A DNA stretch of 64,000 nucleotides from Caldalkalibacillus salinus (GCF_016745835.1 NZ_JAERVL010000015.1:124001-188000); one strand, 5' to 3'. Shown: positions 27,731 through 37,935, counted from the stretch's first letter. Notes: generated by a model not told the origin, from the sequence alone. Numbers and translations are program-made.

Positions 27731-28195
27731 CTATATGGACTGTTGAACGATCATTTGTAAGTTAATAACGCCGATATCTTCAAGTTCTATGGGAACAGAG
27801 ATCGCCTTGCCTGAAGCGGTGAACTCTTCAGAGTTGGCAATTAACTGTGGAGGTGTAATATCGATGTTGATTCCTTCGGTAGATAAAAGCACACTTGCAT
27901 TGCCAGATATCATATTGCCGAGTTCTGATATTGCACTTTTACTTATGTCATCAAATTCAGTGACCGTCATCCCTCCCATCATGACCGATACGATGCGGAG
28001 TGCAACATTACGATCAATACCAAATAGGATTTGACCTGCCCATTGTCCTGTAAGTCCAATCGCAATCCATACATGATCTTCTTTGAAAAACACGTCACAG
28101 ACATCCGTTTTTCCCTGATGGGGTGAAACTTGAATGACTTGTTCCAGCACCATTTTTGCAGAACTTAAAAAAGGATTTATATATTGTGCCTCCAT
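27731..28195 (-). CDS. cheX: CheX-like CheY-P phosphatase
   Basis: A CheC/CheX/FliY-family protein (154 aa from the ATG at 28195; a second ATG lies one codon upstream). The phosphatase signature is ISELGNMISGN, with the Glu and Asn that act on phospho-CheY. There is a single copy of the motif, as in CheX. No other chemotaxis gene is in the window, so its response regulator is elsewhere. It lies between gerE and the thioesterase gene on the minus strand. Confidence 0.85.
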   Translation of the reverse strand: MEAQYINPFLSSAKMVLEQVIQVSPHQGKTDVCDVFFKEDHVWIAIGLTGQWAGQILFGIDRNVALRIVSVMMGGMTVTEFDDISKSAISELGNMISGNASVLLSTEGINIDITPPQLIANSEEFTASGKAISVPIELEDIGVINLQMIVQQSI

Positions 28196-28400
28196 CATTA
28201 CTCCCTCTCTCCATCTAAAAATCTACTGCCCGAACCATATGTGTTCGAAGGTCGGTCCACAGATAACATGTCCTGTCATTCACTCTTGTCTATCTTTACA
28301 CGTTATTTAAAAAGAACCATACCAGTAATTTCGGCATATTCTCATATATTGTTTATATTTTCGACAAAATTCTTATACTTAAACTTCGACATTTTATGTA

Positions 28401-28868
28401 TTAAACCTTCTCATAATTGAGTACTTTTTCCTTCATTTCTAAAGACCAAGGAGTGCTTTTTCCAGTTGATTTGTGTACATGTACAATGGCGCCTCTGGCC
28501 ACAGCAAGTACTTGCATATTATCTTCTTCGTCCACGATGGCGTAATGTAAGTCTAGGGACGAAGTACCAACTTTGGCTGACTTTACTTTTACCTTTAACC
28601 TCTGATTAAAGTACATTTGACCAACATAATGGCAATGGATGTCTGCAGCCACAACCATAGTGGGATATGCAGGGTCTAGAAAAGCGGAGAATACACCTAT
28701 GTCTTCAAAGTAATCGAGCCTAGCTTGTTCAAAATATATGATATGACTCACGTTATTCACATGACCAAACGCATCAGTTTCTGAAAACCTGACTTTTAAT
28801 GTGGTTTCAAAATGAAAAGAGTCTAACCAACTTTCAACGTCAGGCTCAATAAAGGATATATGTTTCAC
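28401..28868 (-). CDS. ysmA: Hotdog-fold acyl-CoA thioesterase, YsmA-like
   Basis: A 155-residue 4-hydroxybenzoyl-CoA thioesterase-type protein. The active-site segment VRFSETDAFGHVNNVSHIIYF carries the family Asp and the following HVNN motif. The start is a GTG with a GGAG site 9 bases upstream. Position between sdh and gerE matches ysmA in B. subtilis. The acyl substrate is unknown. Confidence 0.9.
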   Translation of the reverse strand: MKHISFIEPDVESWLDSFHFETTLKVRFSETDAFGHVNNVSHIIYFEQARLDYFEDIGVFSAFLDPAYPTMVVAADIHCHYVGQMYFNQRLKVKVKSAKVGTSSLDLHYAIVDEEDNMQVLAVARGAIVHVHKSTGKSTPWSLEMKEKVLNYEKV

Positions 28869-29024
28869 TATGTGCCACTCCTTACCTCTTTATTTTACTA
28901 ATTTCGACATAAACCATCATTTCCCTTTTGCATTTATAGAGATTTTTGTCATTCGCGTTAGACAAAATTCGCGAAACATGATTTTTATCTCTATAATATA
29001 GCCTAATGAAGTATGCATGTATAT

Positions 29025-29054
29025 GAAAAAACCCTATCTTAATCAAGATAGGGT
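29025..29054 (-). terminator. Terminator of the sdhCAB operon
   Basis: On the minus strand ACCCTATCTT and AAGATAGGGT form a perfect 10-bp stem with a 4-base loop, followed by TTTTTTC. Confidence 0.9.
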
Positions 29055-29079
29055 CCCTCATAAAGTATAGAATATGACA

Positions 29080-29829
29080 TTATGATCCGAGGAACTTCTT
29101 AATCGCATGGACCGTCGTATCACGGTTTAATGCTGCGATAGACGTTGTGAGTGGTATACCTTTTGGACAAGATTGAACACAGTTCTGAGAGTTACCACAG
29201 TCTGTGATCCCACCTTCACCCATGATGGTTTCTAGACGCTCCTCTTTGTTCATCTCTCCCGTCGGATGAGCATTAAATAAACGTACTTGGCTTAAAGGAG
29301 CCGGTCCTATAAAGGAAGAACTACTATTCACATTCGGACAAGCTTCTAAACATACACCACATGTCATGCATTTAGATAGTTCGTATGCCCATTGACGTTT
29401 AGACTCAGCCATTTTAGGCCCTGGTCCAAGGTCGTAAGTCCCATCGATCGGAATCCAACCTTTTACTTTTTTCAAGGCGTCAAACATGCGATCACGATTA
29501 ACAGATAAATCTCGAGTCACAGGGAATGTACTCATCGGTGCGAGTCTAACCGGTTGTTCTAATTGATCAATAAGGGCGGTACACGCTTGACGGGGTTTCC
29601 CATTGATAACCATAGAACAAGCGCCACACACCTCTTCGAGACAGTTAGATTCCCATACAACAGGTGTTGTTTGCTCACCTTTGCTGTTAACAGGATTACG
29701 CTGTATTTCCATTAATGCCCCGATCACATTCATATTAGGGCGATGTTCTAGTTCGAATTCTTCATCGTACGGCGTGCCTTCAGGACCATCCTGACGAGTG
29801 ACAATAAATTTTACGGTCTTCTCACTCAT
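29080..29829 (-). CDS. sdhB: Succinate dehydrogenase iron-sulfur subunit
   Basis: SdhB (249 aa) carries electrons from the SdhA flavin to membrane haem and menaquinone. The [2Fe-2S] cysteines lie in SNCLEEVCGACSMV and the following RQAC, and the [4Fe-4S]/[3Fe-4S] ligands in KCMTCGVCLEACPN and CGNSQNCVQSCPKG. Its ATG overlaps the sdhA stop by four bases (ATGA), so subunit synthesis is coupled. Confidence 0.97.
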   Translation of the reverse strand: MSEKTVKFIVTRQDGPEGTPYDEEFELEHRPNMNVIGALMEIQRNPVNSKGEQTTPVVWESNCLEEVCGACSMVINGKPRQACTALIDQLEQPVRLAPMSTFPVTRDLSVNRDRMFDALKKVKGWIPIDGTYDLGPGPKMAESKRQWAYELSKCMTCGVCLEACPNVNSSSSFIGPAPLSQVRLFNAHPTGEMNKEERLETIMGEGGITDCGNSQNCVQSCPKGIPLTTSIAALNRDTTVHAIKKFLGS

Positions 29830-31592
29830 TTTTTAGCCGCCTCCTTCGCTTTAGAATAATCTCGTTTACGTGGTTTGATGAGGGAAACATCAACATCTTC
29901 GTACTCAAAGCGAGGTCCATTCTGTTCTGGATCAAAGAATGCTTTCGTTGTTTTGAGGAATTCTTCATCGTTACGTTCAGGGAATTCCGGTTTGTAGTGT
30001 GCACCACGACTCTCATCTCGGTTCAAGGCACCGAGTGTGATCACTCTAGCTAATTGTAGCATATTCCAAAGCTGACGGGTAAATGGTGCAGCTTGGTTAT
30101 TCCATTTTCCTGTATCAATCATGTTAATGTTATGATAGCGCTCAATCAACTCTTGTATCTTTTGATCCGTTTCTTTTAGTCGGTCATTGTGGCGAACAAC
30201 GGTTACGTTGTCGGTCATGATTTGTCCCAGTTCTTTGTGAATCACATAAGCGTTCTCTGTACCGTCCATGTTGAGAATGCTATCATACTTGTCTTCTTGC
30301 TTTTTCTTCTCAGCATCAAAGACTGTACTTGGCACATCTTCAACGGTTTTATCTAGACTGTTAATGTATTCGATCGCTTTCGGACCTGCAACCATGCCAC
30401 CATAAATAGAGGATAGCAACGAGTTGGCACCGAGTCTATTAGCACCGTGATACTGATAGTCCACTTCGCCCGCTGCAAAGAGTCCAGGGATATTCGTCAT
30501 TTGATCATAATCAACCCATAATCCACCCATGGAGTAATGAACAGCAGGGAAGATCTTCATAGGCACCTTCCGCGGGTCATCTCCCATGAATTTTTCATAA
30601 ATTTCAATGATACCGCCAAGCTTAATGTCTAGTTCTTTCGGGTCCTTATGAGAGAGGTCAAGATAGACCATATTTTCTCCGTTAATGCCTAGCTTCTGCT
30701 CTACGCATACGTCGAAAATTTCTCTCGTGGCAATATCACGAGGCACAAGGTTACCGTAAGCCGGATATTTTTCTTCAAGGAAATACCACGGTTTACCGTC
30801 TTTATACGTCCATACTCGGCCCCCTTCACCACGCGCTGATTCGGACATCAAGCGTAGCTTGTCGTCACCAGGGATTGCTGTAGGGTGAATCTGTATAAAC
30901 TCACCATTGGCGTAACTTGCACCTTGCTGATATACTGCTGCAGCAGCCGTACCTGTGTTAATAACAGAGTTCGTAGATTTACCGAAAACAATGCCGGGGC
31001 CACCCGTCGCTAAAATGACAGCATCGCCGGCAAACGTGTGAACTTCAGAATTTTTAAGGTTTTGGGCAGAAATTCCGCGACAAACGCCGTCATCGTCAAT
31101 AATAGCAGAAAGGAATTCCCAGCCTTCGTATTTATTCACTAGTCCTCTCACTTCATGACGACGTACTTGCTCATCTAGGGCGTATAATAGTTGTTGTCCT
31201 GTCGTCGCACCCGCAAACGCCGTTCGATGGTGTCGCGTACCACCAAAGCGTCTAAAATCTAGTAAACCTTCAGAAGTACGGTTAAACATAACCCCCATTC
31301 GGTCCATTAAATGAATGATGCCAGGTGCTGCATCACACATCGCTTTTACTGGAGGTTGGTTTGCTAGAAAATCTCCACCATATACTGTATCATCAAAGTG
31401 CTCCCAAGGAGAATCTCCCTCCCCTTTTGTGTTAACTGCACCGTTAATTCCGCCTTGTGCACATACGGAGTGAGAACGTTTTACAGGTACAAGGGAAATT
31501 AAGTCGACTGGAACACCCGCTTCGGCTGCTTTTACCGTGGCCATTAAACCAGCGAGCCCACCACCTACTACGATGATTTTACCTTTACTCAA
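29826..31592 (-). CDS. sdhA: Succinate dehydrogenase flavoprotein subunit
   Basis: SdhA (588 aa) oxidises succinate to fumarate at a covalently bound FAD. The dinucleotide fold is VVGGGLAGLMATVKAAEAG, the FAD-histidine region is RSHSVCAQGGINGAVN, and HPTAIPGD and HYSMGGLWVD are substrate-site segments. The start is TTG with a GAGGGG site 9 bases upstream. It is the middle gene of sdhCAB. Confidence 0.97.
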   Translation of the reverse strand: MSKGKIIVVGGGLAGLMATVKAAEAGVPVDLISLVPVKRSHSVCAQGGINGAVNTKGEGDSPWEHFDDTVYGGDFLANQPPVKAMCDAAPGIIHLMDRMGVMFNRTSEGLLDFRRFGGTRHHRTAFAGATTGQQLLYALDEQVRRHEVRGLVNKYEGWEFLSAIIDDDGVCRGISAQNLKNSEVHTFAGDAVILATGGPGIVFGKSTNSVINTGTAAAAVYQQGASYANGEFIQIHPTAIPGDDKLRLMSESARGEGGRVWTYKDGKPWYFLEEKYPAYGNLVPRDIATREIFDVCVEQKLGINGENMVYLDLSHKDPKELDIKLGGIIEIYEKFMGDDPRKVPMKIFPAVHYSMGGLWVDYDQMTNIPGLFAAGEVDYQYHGANRLGANSLLSSIYGGMVAGPKAIEYINSLDKTVEDVPSTVFDAEKKKQEDKYDSILNMDGTENAYVIHKELGQIMTDNVTVVRHNDRLKETDQKIQELIERYHNINMIDTGKWNNQAAPFTRQLWNMLQLARVITLGALNRDESRGAHYKPEFPERNDEEFLKTTKAFFDPEQNGPRFEYEDVDVSLIKPRKRDYSKAKEAAKK

Positions 31593-31610
31593 ATTAACTC
31601 ACCCCTCCGA

Positions 31611-32225
31611 TTATGATAATGATGCGAATTCAAGTACGATTAAAATGCCACCAAACGTTAATACTAAGAATAAGGCCATCCAAACGTATGTAGAGATACG
31701 TTGTGCCTTAGGTCCGACTGTAATACCCCATGTTACACAGAAAGACCACATGCCGTTAGCAAAGTGAAACGCTGCTGCTGCCACACCAATAATGTAGAAT
31801 GCGATCATAAATGGACTACCGAGAATATCAATCATCATTTGAGCGTTTACTTGGGCCCCAAATGCTGCTGCAACTCTCGTTTCCCATACGTGCCATGCGA
31901 TAAAGATGATAAGTATGACACCTGTGGCACGCTGTAGCATGAACATCACATTTCTAAAGTAACCGTAATCAGTCACATTATTTCTAGCTTGAAAAGCGAT
32001 ATAAAGGCCATAAATGGCATGATATAGCAATGGTAAATAAATAAAAAACGTTTCTAGGAAAATCCTAAATGGAAGGCTTTCCATAAAATGCGCTGCTCTA
32101 TTAAACGAGTCAGCCCCGTAAAGAATGAAATGATTAATAAAAAGATGTTGTACTAGGAAAAATCCGACTGGAATGACTCCTAATAACGAATGAAGCTTAC
32201 GGTTAAAATAGTGCGTAGTGGCCAC
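31611..32225 (-). CDS. sdhC: Succinate dehydrogenase cytochrome b558 subunit
   Basis: SdhC (204 aa) anchors the enzyme and binds two haems. Five membrane spans and several histidines at span ends (LLGVIPVGFFLVQHLFIN, YHAIYGLYIAF, IAWHVWETR) fit the Bacillus type. I chose the GTG at 32225, which has an AAGGGGGG site 6 bases upstream; the longer frame places that site inside the coding region. It is the first gene of the operon. Confidence 0.94.
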   Translation of the reverse strand: MATTHYFNRKLHSLLGVIPVGFFLVQHLFINHFILYGADSFNRAAHFMESLPFRIFLETFFIYLPLLYHAIYGLYIAFQARNNVTDYGYFRNVMFMLQRATGVILIIFIAWHVWETRVAAAFGAQVNAQMMIDILGSPFMIAFYIIGVAAAAFHFANGMWSFCVTWGITVGPKAQRISTYVWMALFLVLTFGGILIVLEFASLS

Positions 32226-32461
32226 ACCGGTCCCCCCCTTCAATTTTTGAACACACATTGTTGCAGTCTAGCATTCCTATCCACTTTTTCGACTTTTCAA
32301 AAAGTCTCATGTCTAAATATGACACGTTATTTTGTACCAAATTTTATTTTACCCCCTTAGCCCGGAAGCGTCAAGAAAACGGTATCATCTATAGAGGCAA
32401 AGGTGCTTGATGACTCAGCACCTTTGCTTTTACTTTTTATCGATGGCTGTTGGCATTAAGC

Positions 32462-33805
32462 TTAACCTATAATGACTCTTTCCACAGGGTAATGATAATG
32501 CGTCTTAGTATCTGCCCGCTTCATGGAGAAGAGTAGCGCGACCAGTCCAATTCTACCGATGAACATGAGTAGCACAAGTATAAACTGACTTAGCGTAGAC
32601 AATTCTGACGTAATACCCATAGACAAGCCACAAGTTCCAAAGGCCGAGCTCACCTCAAAGATAATCGCCATTAACTCTAAGCCTGAATCACGCTCAATGG
32701 AGCTAATCAGGATAATTGAAGTGAACAGTATAAAAATAAACACCGAAAGGACAATAAAAGATTTTCTAATATCTTCATCATGGAGTTCCCGACCAAACAC
32801 TTTGACGTCCTTTTTTCCTAAAGCAAAAGAGCGTATTGTTAGAAACATCACAGCGAGTGTTGTCGTACGGATCCCTCCTCCCACACTGGAAGGACTTGCA
32901 CCGACAATCATGAGGCCAGAAATGAGCAGCAATGTAGGGATGCTATAATAGGTGATGTCCATGGTAGCTAACCCAGCGCTTCTAGCAGTAACCGAGTTAA
33001 ACAAGGAAAAGAATAGCTGTTCATGCCAAACCATACCTGCATAGTGTTGCCCTCGTTCTAACAGCCAAATAGATACAGTCCCAAAAACGAGTAAAAACAT
33101 GTAAGTAGAGACGGTTATTTTTGTGAATAATGAAAAACGATATTTTTCATGCTTGCCACTGAAATACTCTCTTAATTCCACTAAAACTGGAAATCCAATT
33201 GCACCGGCTAAGATCAAAAGGATCGTTACCAGTTGAACAAAATAGTCATGAGCAAATGGAATAAGAGAATTTCCGGTTATGTCAAATCCAGCGTTCGTAA
33301 AGGCTGTTAAGCTAGCAAACGCCCCTTGATAATAGGCCTCATACCATACATCAAAATAATTTAAATAATAGGTCCCCAAAATCATGGCCCCGATTAATTC
33401 AATGAGTATCGCAATTCCAAGGATATTTTTCATCAAATTTACGAGCCCCGCTAGGTTAACCTGGTTCTGATCGACCATGATCAACATGCGTTGTGATAGG
33501 ACTATCTTTTTACCCATAATCATCCACACAAAGGTACCGAGGGTCATAATACCAATACCACCGAGTTGAATAATAACGGATAATATGATGATGCCTATCG
33601 GGCTAAAAGTCTCAGGTGTATTCACCACGATTAAACCGGTCACACTGATTGCGCTAGCTGCGGTGAAAAAAGCCTCGCTAAATGATAATGCCGCGCCAGG
33701 TTGTTGTGAAAAAGGTAAATAGAGCAGTATGGATGAAATTAGAATTAAAATGAAATAACTCAATATGATAATGCGAAATGGTGTAAGAAATTGATTCAGT
33801 TTCAT
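32462..33805 (-). CDS. KtrB/KtrD-type potassium (Na+-coupled) transporter, membrane subunit
   Basis: A TrkH/KtrB-family protein (447 aa) with four M1-P-M2 repeats. The P-loop filter glycines are visible as SVTGLIVV, NAGFDITGN, ARSAGLATMD and GTCGLSMG. This family takes up K+ with a cytosolic KtrA/KtrC RCK partner, which is not next to it here. The ATG at 33805 follows a GGAGG site. Whether it is KtrB-like or KtrD-like cannot be decided by eye. Confidence 0.92.
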   Translation of the reverse strand: MKLNQFLTPFRIIILSYFILILISSILLYLPFSQQPGAALSFSEAFFTAASAISVTGLIVVNTPETFSPIGIIILSVIIQLGGIGIMTLGTFVWMIMGKKIVLSQRMLIMVDQNQVNLAGLVNLMKNILGIAILIELIGAMILGTYYLNYFDVWYEAYYQGAFASLTAFTNAGFDITGNSLIPFAHDYFVQLVTILLILAGAIGFPVLVELREYFSGKHEKYRFSLFTKITVSTYMFLLVFGTVSIWLLERGQHYAGMVWHEQLFFSLFNSVTARSAGLATMDITYYSIPTLLLISGLMIVGASPSSVGGGIRTTTLAVMFLTIRSFALGKKDVKVFGRELHDEDIRKSFIVLSVFIFILFTSIILISSIERDSGLELMAIIFEVSSAFGTCGLSMGITSELSTLSQFILVLLMFIGRIGLVALLFSMKRADTKTHYHYPVERVIIG

Positions 33806-33947
33806 GTCTGCCTCCAACGTTCGCCCATCTAGGGCACATGGTCTCTTCCTAGTATGGTTAAATCCTTGACGTATATCAAGAGATTTTTGCGCATATATCT
33901 GAATTAAGTCTCTTGTCCATACAAGAAGAGAAAGGGGTGCTACGCAC

Positions 33948-34421
33948 TTGATTAGTGAAAAAAAAGCTCATTCCGCTTCAGCAGATACAAAATTTCTAAA
34001 AATGAAAGGGCAGGCCGTACCACTTTATGGTTACCATATACTCCGCGAACATGTCATGAAAGAAATAACGGGAGAACACCAAAGTGCCATTCTATATTGG
34101 GCTGGTAAGAACCTAGCCGAGCACCTTCGAATCCACACATTTGAACAGTGTCGCGACCTTTTCTTAGAAATGGGGTGGGGGTATCTAGAAAAAGTTCATT
34201 CCTCTTCCCATATCTATCGTTACACGTTAGAGTCTCCATTTTTCGCAAGCCGACAGGTTGACCAAAACCAGTCTACTTTTGCACTAGAGTGTGGCTTTCT
34301 CACAGAGGCCATTGCTCAAATTGAAAACAAGCAGACTGAAGGTGAGTTCAAAGCATTCATTAGTCAAGAAAATCAAGGGGTACAGTTCACCATCTATCTA
34401 CAAGAAAAAGGGGAAAGCTAA
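33948..34421 (+). CDS. yslB: YslB family protein (DUF2507)
   Basis: A 157-residue soluble protein with the DUF2507 pattern: LYGYHILREHVMKEITGE, then ILYWAGKNLAEHL. Its start is TTG with a GGGGTG site 8 bases upstream. The gene lies between sdh/ktr and lysC, convergent to lysC, as yslB does in B. subtilis. The family has no firmly established function. Confidence 0.88.
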   Translation: MISEKKAHSASADTKFLKMKGQAVPLYGYHILREHVMKEITGEHQSAILYWAGKNLAEHLRIHTFEQCRDLFLEMGWGYLEKVHSSSHIYRYTLESPFFASRQVDQNQSTFALECGFLTEAIAQIENKQTEGEFKAFISQENQGVQFTIYLQEKGES

Positions 34422-34437
34422 TCAGCTCCCCCTTTTT
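34405..34437. terminator. Bidirectional terminator between yslB and lysC
   Basis: AAAAAGGGG and CCCCCTTTTT, with an inner AGCT/AGCT pairing, form a stem spanning the yslB stop codon. It serves both convergent genes. Confidence 0.8.
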
Positions 34438-34446
34438 ATCTTCAAA

Positions 34447-35691
34447 TTAAGCGTTTACTTTTTCCGTTTCTTCTACTTTATCTAGATTAAAAGTGTTGTG
34501 TAGGACTTGCACTGCTTTTACCATATTAGCAGCTGGTACAACACATGACACTTTAATTTCGGATGTTGAGACCATCTTAATTTCGATTTCCTCACGACTA
34601 AGGCTATCAAACATGTCTGCCGCTACACCCGGGTTCGAGATCATGCCTGCTCCAACAATAGATACCTTAGCTAAATTTTCTTCATAAATAATATCTTCAT
34701 ATCCTAGTGACTCTTTATTGTCCTCGAGGACATGTAGCGTCGCTTCAAGATCCTCACTATCGATTGAAAAGGCAATATTGGTGATATCCGTATCATACAT
34801 GCTTTGGTTGATAATAATATCGACGTTGATTTGTTTGCTTGCGAGTGTTTTAAACACTCGGGATAAGGCCCCAATTTCTTTCTTCATTCCTCTTACAGTC
34901 ACCTTCGTCATCTCTTCATCATGGGCTACACCATGTACAATAATACCGTCCTCCACTGTCACTTCCTCCTTCACTAACGTTCCTTCTTCCTCACTAAACG
35001 TCGATCTAACTGTCAGATAAACATCGTTATTCTTGGCACATTCAACTGCTCTCGGGTGCAAAACCCCTGCACCAAGATTAGCTAGCTCTAACATTTCATC
35101 ATAGCTAATTTGCTCAAGTTTGCTTGCTTTCGGTACAACTCTTGGGTCTGCGGTATAAACACCGGTGACATCTGTGAATATGTCACAACGTTCAGCCTTT
35201 AGCGCTGCTGCTAGAGCGACAGCCGTCGTATCTGAACCCCCTCTTCCAAGGGTTGTAATTTGTCCATCCTGGCTTACACCTTGGAAGCCGGCAACGACAA
35301 CAACGCTCCCCTTAGACAATTTATTCTGAACCTTTCCAATCTCGATATCTTGGACTCTGGCACTGCCATGAACACTTTCGGTTTGAATGCCTGCTTGCCA
35401 CCCTGTCATCGAGGTGGCGTCTAAGCCAAGTTGATGTAACGCCATCGCTAGCAGTGATATGGTGACCTGTTCACCCGTCGTTAAAAGCATATCCATCTCT
35501 CGTGCCGCCGGATTTGGCGTCAGCTGATTGGCCATATCCACTAGCTGATCAGTGGATTTTCCCATTGCTGATACCACCACAACAAGCTGGTTTCCCTGAT
35601 CCACTTCTTTTTTCACTTTTTGAGCAACGTGCTGAATTTTTTCGATCGTTCCTACAGATGTTCCGCCAAACTTCTGAACGATGATACTCAA
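34447..35691 (-). CDS. lysC: Aspartokinase (lysine-sensitive type)
   Basis: LysC phosphorylates aspartate, the first step toward diaminopimelate, lysine, threonine and methionine. The kinase domain starts IVQKFGGTSVGTIEKIQ, followed by VVSAMGKSTDQL, GRGGSDTTAVALAAAL and two ACT domains at the C-terminus (about residues 260-400). The TTG at 35691 follows a GGAG site; upstream codons lack one. Length (414 aa) is close to B. subtilis LysC (408). Expression is controlled by the lysine riboswitch upstream. Confidence 0.96.
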   Translation of the reverse strand: MSIIVQKFGGTSVGTIEKIQHVAQKVKKEVDQGNQLVVVVSAMGKSTDQLVDMANQLTPNPAAREMDMLLTTGEQVTISLLAMALHQLGLDATSMTGWQAGIQTESVHGSARVQDIEIGKVQNKLSKGSVVVVAGFQGVSQDGQITTLGRGGSDTTAVALAAALKAERCDIFTDVTGVYTADPRVVPKASKLEQISYDEMLELANLGAGVLHPRAVECAKNNDVYLTVRSTFSEEEGTLVKEEVTVEDGIIVHGVAHDEEMTKVTVRGMKKEIGALSRVFKTLASKQINVDIIINQSMYDTDITNIAFSIDSEDLEATLHVLEDNKESLGYEDIIYEENLAKVSIVGAGMISNPGVAADMFDSLSREEIEIKMVSTSEIKVSCVVPAANMVKAVQVLHNTFNLDKVEETEKVNA

Positions 35692-35768
35692 TGCTCTCCA
35701 TCTCCTTAATTTAGACACATTCATCTTTTTTGATCTTACTAGACCTTGCCCATATCGTTAAGACCAAT

Positions 35769-35807
35769 AAAAAAGCAACAACAAAGAGAGAACTTTTTGT
35801 TGTTGCG
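35769..35807 (-). terminator. Intrinsic terminator of the lysine riboswitch
   Basis: On the minus strand GCAACAACAAAAAG pairs with CTTTGTTGTTGC, followed by TTTTTTATT. It lies between the aptamer and the lysC start and would stop transcription when lysine is bound. Confidence 0.85.
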
Positions 35808-35844
35808 AGTAAACATGGTGATCTAACGAATGTTCACCTCAATG

Positions 35845-36050
35845 CAACGTGATAGTCCTCCACCTGTATAGGTGACAGCGTTGCATTTATTCAATGCGAC
35901 GCCAGTCCTCATTACGTTGAGCTATAATGAGACTTCGGCGGATCACCCTTTCAATACCCTTCATAGAAGGCCCAACTTCTCTAGGTACGTACTCTTGATC
36001 ACCGCTCCCCTAACACTCCTCAATGTGATTGAGTTGTTTGATGAGGTTAT
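35845..36050 (-). promoter_or_regulatory. Lysine riboswitch (L box) upstream of lysC
   Basis: On the minus strand the conserved L-box blocks occur in the right order: GGGGAGCGGTGATCAAGAGTA, GAAAGGG then CCGCCGAAG, GGACTGG, GAATAAATG, CGCTGTCA, and GGAGGACTATC. The P2-P5 hairpins can be drawn between them. A terminator with T-run follows about 40 bases downstream. The known mechanism is lysine-dependent transcription termination of lysC. Confidence 0.95.
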
Positions 36051-36150
36051 GATGTTTTAATTGTTTGTAATTGTATCAAACATCCCATGGGTTCTCAACA
36101 GCCGAATAACGACTGTATCGTCTGCATTTTATCGTATATCAGACGTAGCA

Positions 36151-37935
36151 TTACGACTTTGCTTTCTCTTGGAGATATTCAACAATCGTTCGGGCTAATT
36201 GCTCTCCTATCCCGATTTCTTTAAAGTCGTCTACTGATGCTTCTCTCATTTTCTTCATTGAACCAAAGTGTCGTAACAATGTCTTTTTACGCTTGGGTCC
36301 CACGCCTGGAATGTCATCTAAGGCTGATTGTATCAGTGATTTGGAACGGGTTTTGCGGTGGAACGTGATAGCGAAGCGATGGACTTCGTCCTGGATCCGT
36401 TGTAAGAGGTAGAACTCTTGACTGTCTCGTTTCATTGAAACCGGCTCTGGTGGATGGCCATATAATAATTGAGAGCTTCGATGCTTTTCATCTTTGGCCA
36501 AACCACATACTGGGATATAGAGGCCTAGTTCATTCTCGAGAACGTCTTGTGCAGCCCCAATTTGCCCTTTTCCCCCGTCGATCATAATCAGATCAGGCAA
36601 TGTTTGCTTTTCTTTTAATAAGCGGACATACCTGCGACGAACGACTTCTCTCATTGATTCGTAATCGTCAGGGCCTTCTACGGTTCGTATTTTATATTTT
36701 CGGTATTCATTCTTAGCAGGTTTACCATCGATGAAAACGACCATAGCGGACACAGGATCCGTCCCTTGAATATTAGAGTTATCAAATGCTTCGATGCGGC
36801 GAGCGGGTCCGACCCCTAGTGCATGACCTAATCTTTCAACTGCTTTTATCGTTCGTTCCTCGTTTCGCTCGATAAGTTCAAATTTTTCCTTTAGCGAGTT
36901 TTGGGCGTTAGATTGTGCCATCTGTAGTAATTCTTTCTTGATGCCTCGTTTTGGCGTATGGACTTTAATATCTAACCATTGTGCGAGGAGCTCCTGGTCT
37001 ACTTCCTCTGAAATCAGAATTTCTTTAGGTAGGACATGTTCTTTTTCCATATAAAATTGACCAATGAATGACATCATCTCTTCCCCTACATCACCGCTAT
37101 AAAATGGAAAGAGGGACACGTCTCGTTCAATCAGCTTGCCTTGTCTCACAAAAAACACTTGAACACAAATCCATCCTTTATCGACATGAAAGCCAAAGAC
37201 GTCTCGGTCCACTTGGTCTGTGAGCGTAATGCTTTGCTTTTGCATCACCTGGTTAATATGCTGAATCAGATCACGAAGTTCTTTGGCTCGCTCAAAATTA
37301 AGTTCCTCTGACGCCTCATGCATTTTTTCTTCTAGCTCTTTAACCATCGCTTTATGGCCGCCATTTAAAAACCGATTAATTTGCTGGGTCATGTCCTCGT
37401 ACGTGTCTTGTTCAACGTGGAACTCACAAGGGGCTAAGCACTGATCCATATGGTAGTACAAACACACGCGGTCCGGTAAAGTTTTACATTTCCTTAAGGG
37501 ATACAGACGATCTAACAGTTTCTTGGTCTCATTGGCTGAACCGACATTAGGATATGGACCGAAATACTTAGCTTTATCTTTCTGTACCTTACGTGTGATC
37601 TCTAGGCGGGGATGCTCTTCATTGGTTAGTTTAATGTACGGGTATGTTTTGTCATCCTTCAGCATCACATTGTAGCGCGGGTCGTGCTTCTTAATCAGGT
37701 TGCATTCTAGTAGAAGTGCTTCGATATTACTTGAGGTGATAATATATTCAAAATCCGTTATTTCACTAACAAGCTTTTGTGTTTTCCCGTCGTGACTGCC
37801 TGTAAAATAGGAACGTACTCTGTTCTTTAAGTTTTTTGCTTTACCGACATAAATGATGTTGTCTTGGCTATCTTTCATCAGATAAACACCGGGTTGAGCG
37901 GGTAGCAACGTCAGTTTCTCTTTGATCTGTGTCAA
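36151..37935 (-). CDS. uvrC: UvrC, excinuclease ABC subunit C
   Basis: UvrC makes both incisions in nucleotide excision repair. The N-terminal GIY-YIG nuclease ([20 protein letters not shown]) makes the 3' cut, a UVR motif lies around residues 195-230, an RNase H-like domain follows ([19 protein letters not shown]) and makes the 5' cut, and helix-hairpin-helix motifs ([19 protein letters not shown]) close the protein. Length is 594 aa. The start is TTG with GGAGGTG 7 bases upstream. Confidence 0.97.
   Translation of the reverse strand: MTQIKEKLTLLPAQPGVYLMKDSQDNIIYVGKAKNLKNRVRSYFTGSHDGKTQKLVSEITDFEYIITSSNIEALLLECNLIKKHDPRYNVMLKDDKTYPYIKLTNEEHPRLEITRKVQKDKAKYFGPYPNVGSANETKKLLDRLYPLRKCKTLPDRVCLYYHMDQCLAPCEFHVEQDTYEDMTQQINRFLNGGHKAMVKELEEKMHEASEELNFERAKELRDLIQHINQVMQKQSITLTDQVDRDVFGFHVDKGWICVQVFFVRQGKLIERDVSLFPFYSGDVGEEMMSFIGQFYMEKEHVLPKEILISEEVDQELLAQWLDIKVHTPKRGIKKELLQMAQSNAQNSLKEKFELIERNEERTIKAVERLGHALGVGPARRIEAFDNSNIQGTDPVSAMVVFIDGKPAKNEYRKYKIRTVEGPDDYESMREVVRRRYVRLLKEKQTLPDLIMIDGGKGQIGAAQDVLENELGLYIPVCGLAKDEKHRSSQLLYGHPPEPVSMKRDSQEFYLLQRIQDEVHRFAITFHRKTRSKSLIQSALDDIPGVGPKRKKTLLRHFGSMKKMREASVDDFKEIGIGEQLARTIVEYLQEKAKS

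Noticed and set aside
28952-28975. TTCGCG...CGCGAA near the ysmA promoter as an operator
   Set aside because: The match is partly direct and partly inverted, short, and not placed against a recognisable promoter.
32399-32435. Hairpin GCAAAGGTGC/GCACCTTTGC as a terminator for the K+ transporter gene
   Set aside because: The T-run follows on the plus strand only, whereas the transporter is on the minus strand; no plus-strand gene ends here. It may stabilise the 3' end but was not called a terminator.
35845-36050. A plus-strand open frame in the lysC leader
   Set aside because: The sequence is fully explained by the lysine riboswitch on the minus strand, and the frame has no ribosome binding site.
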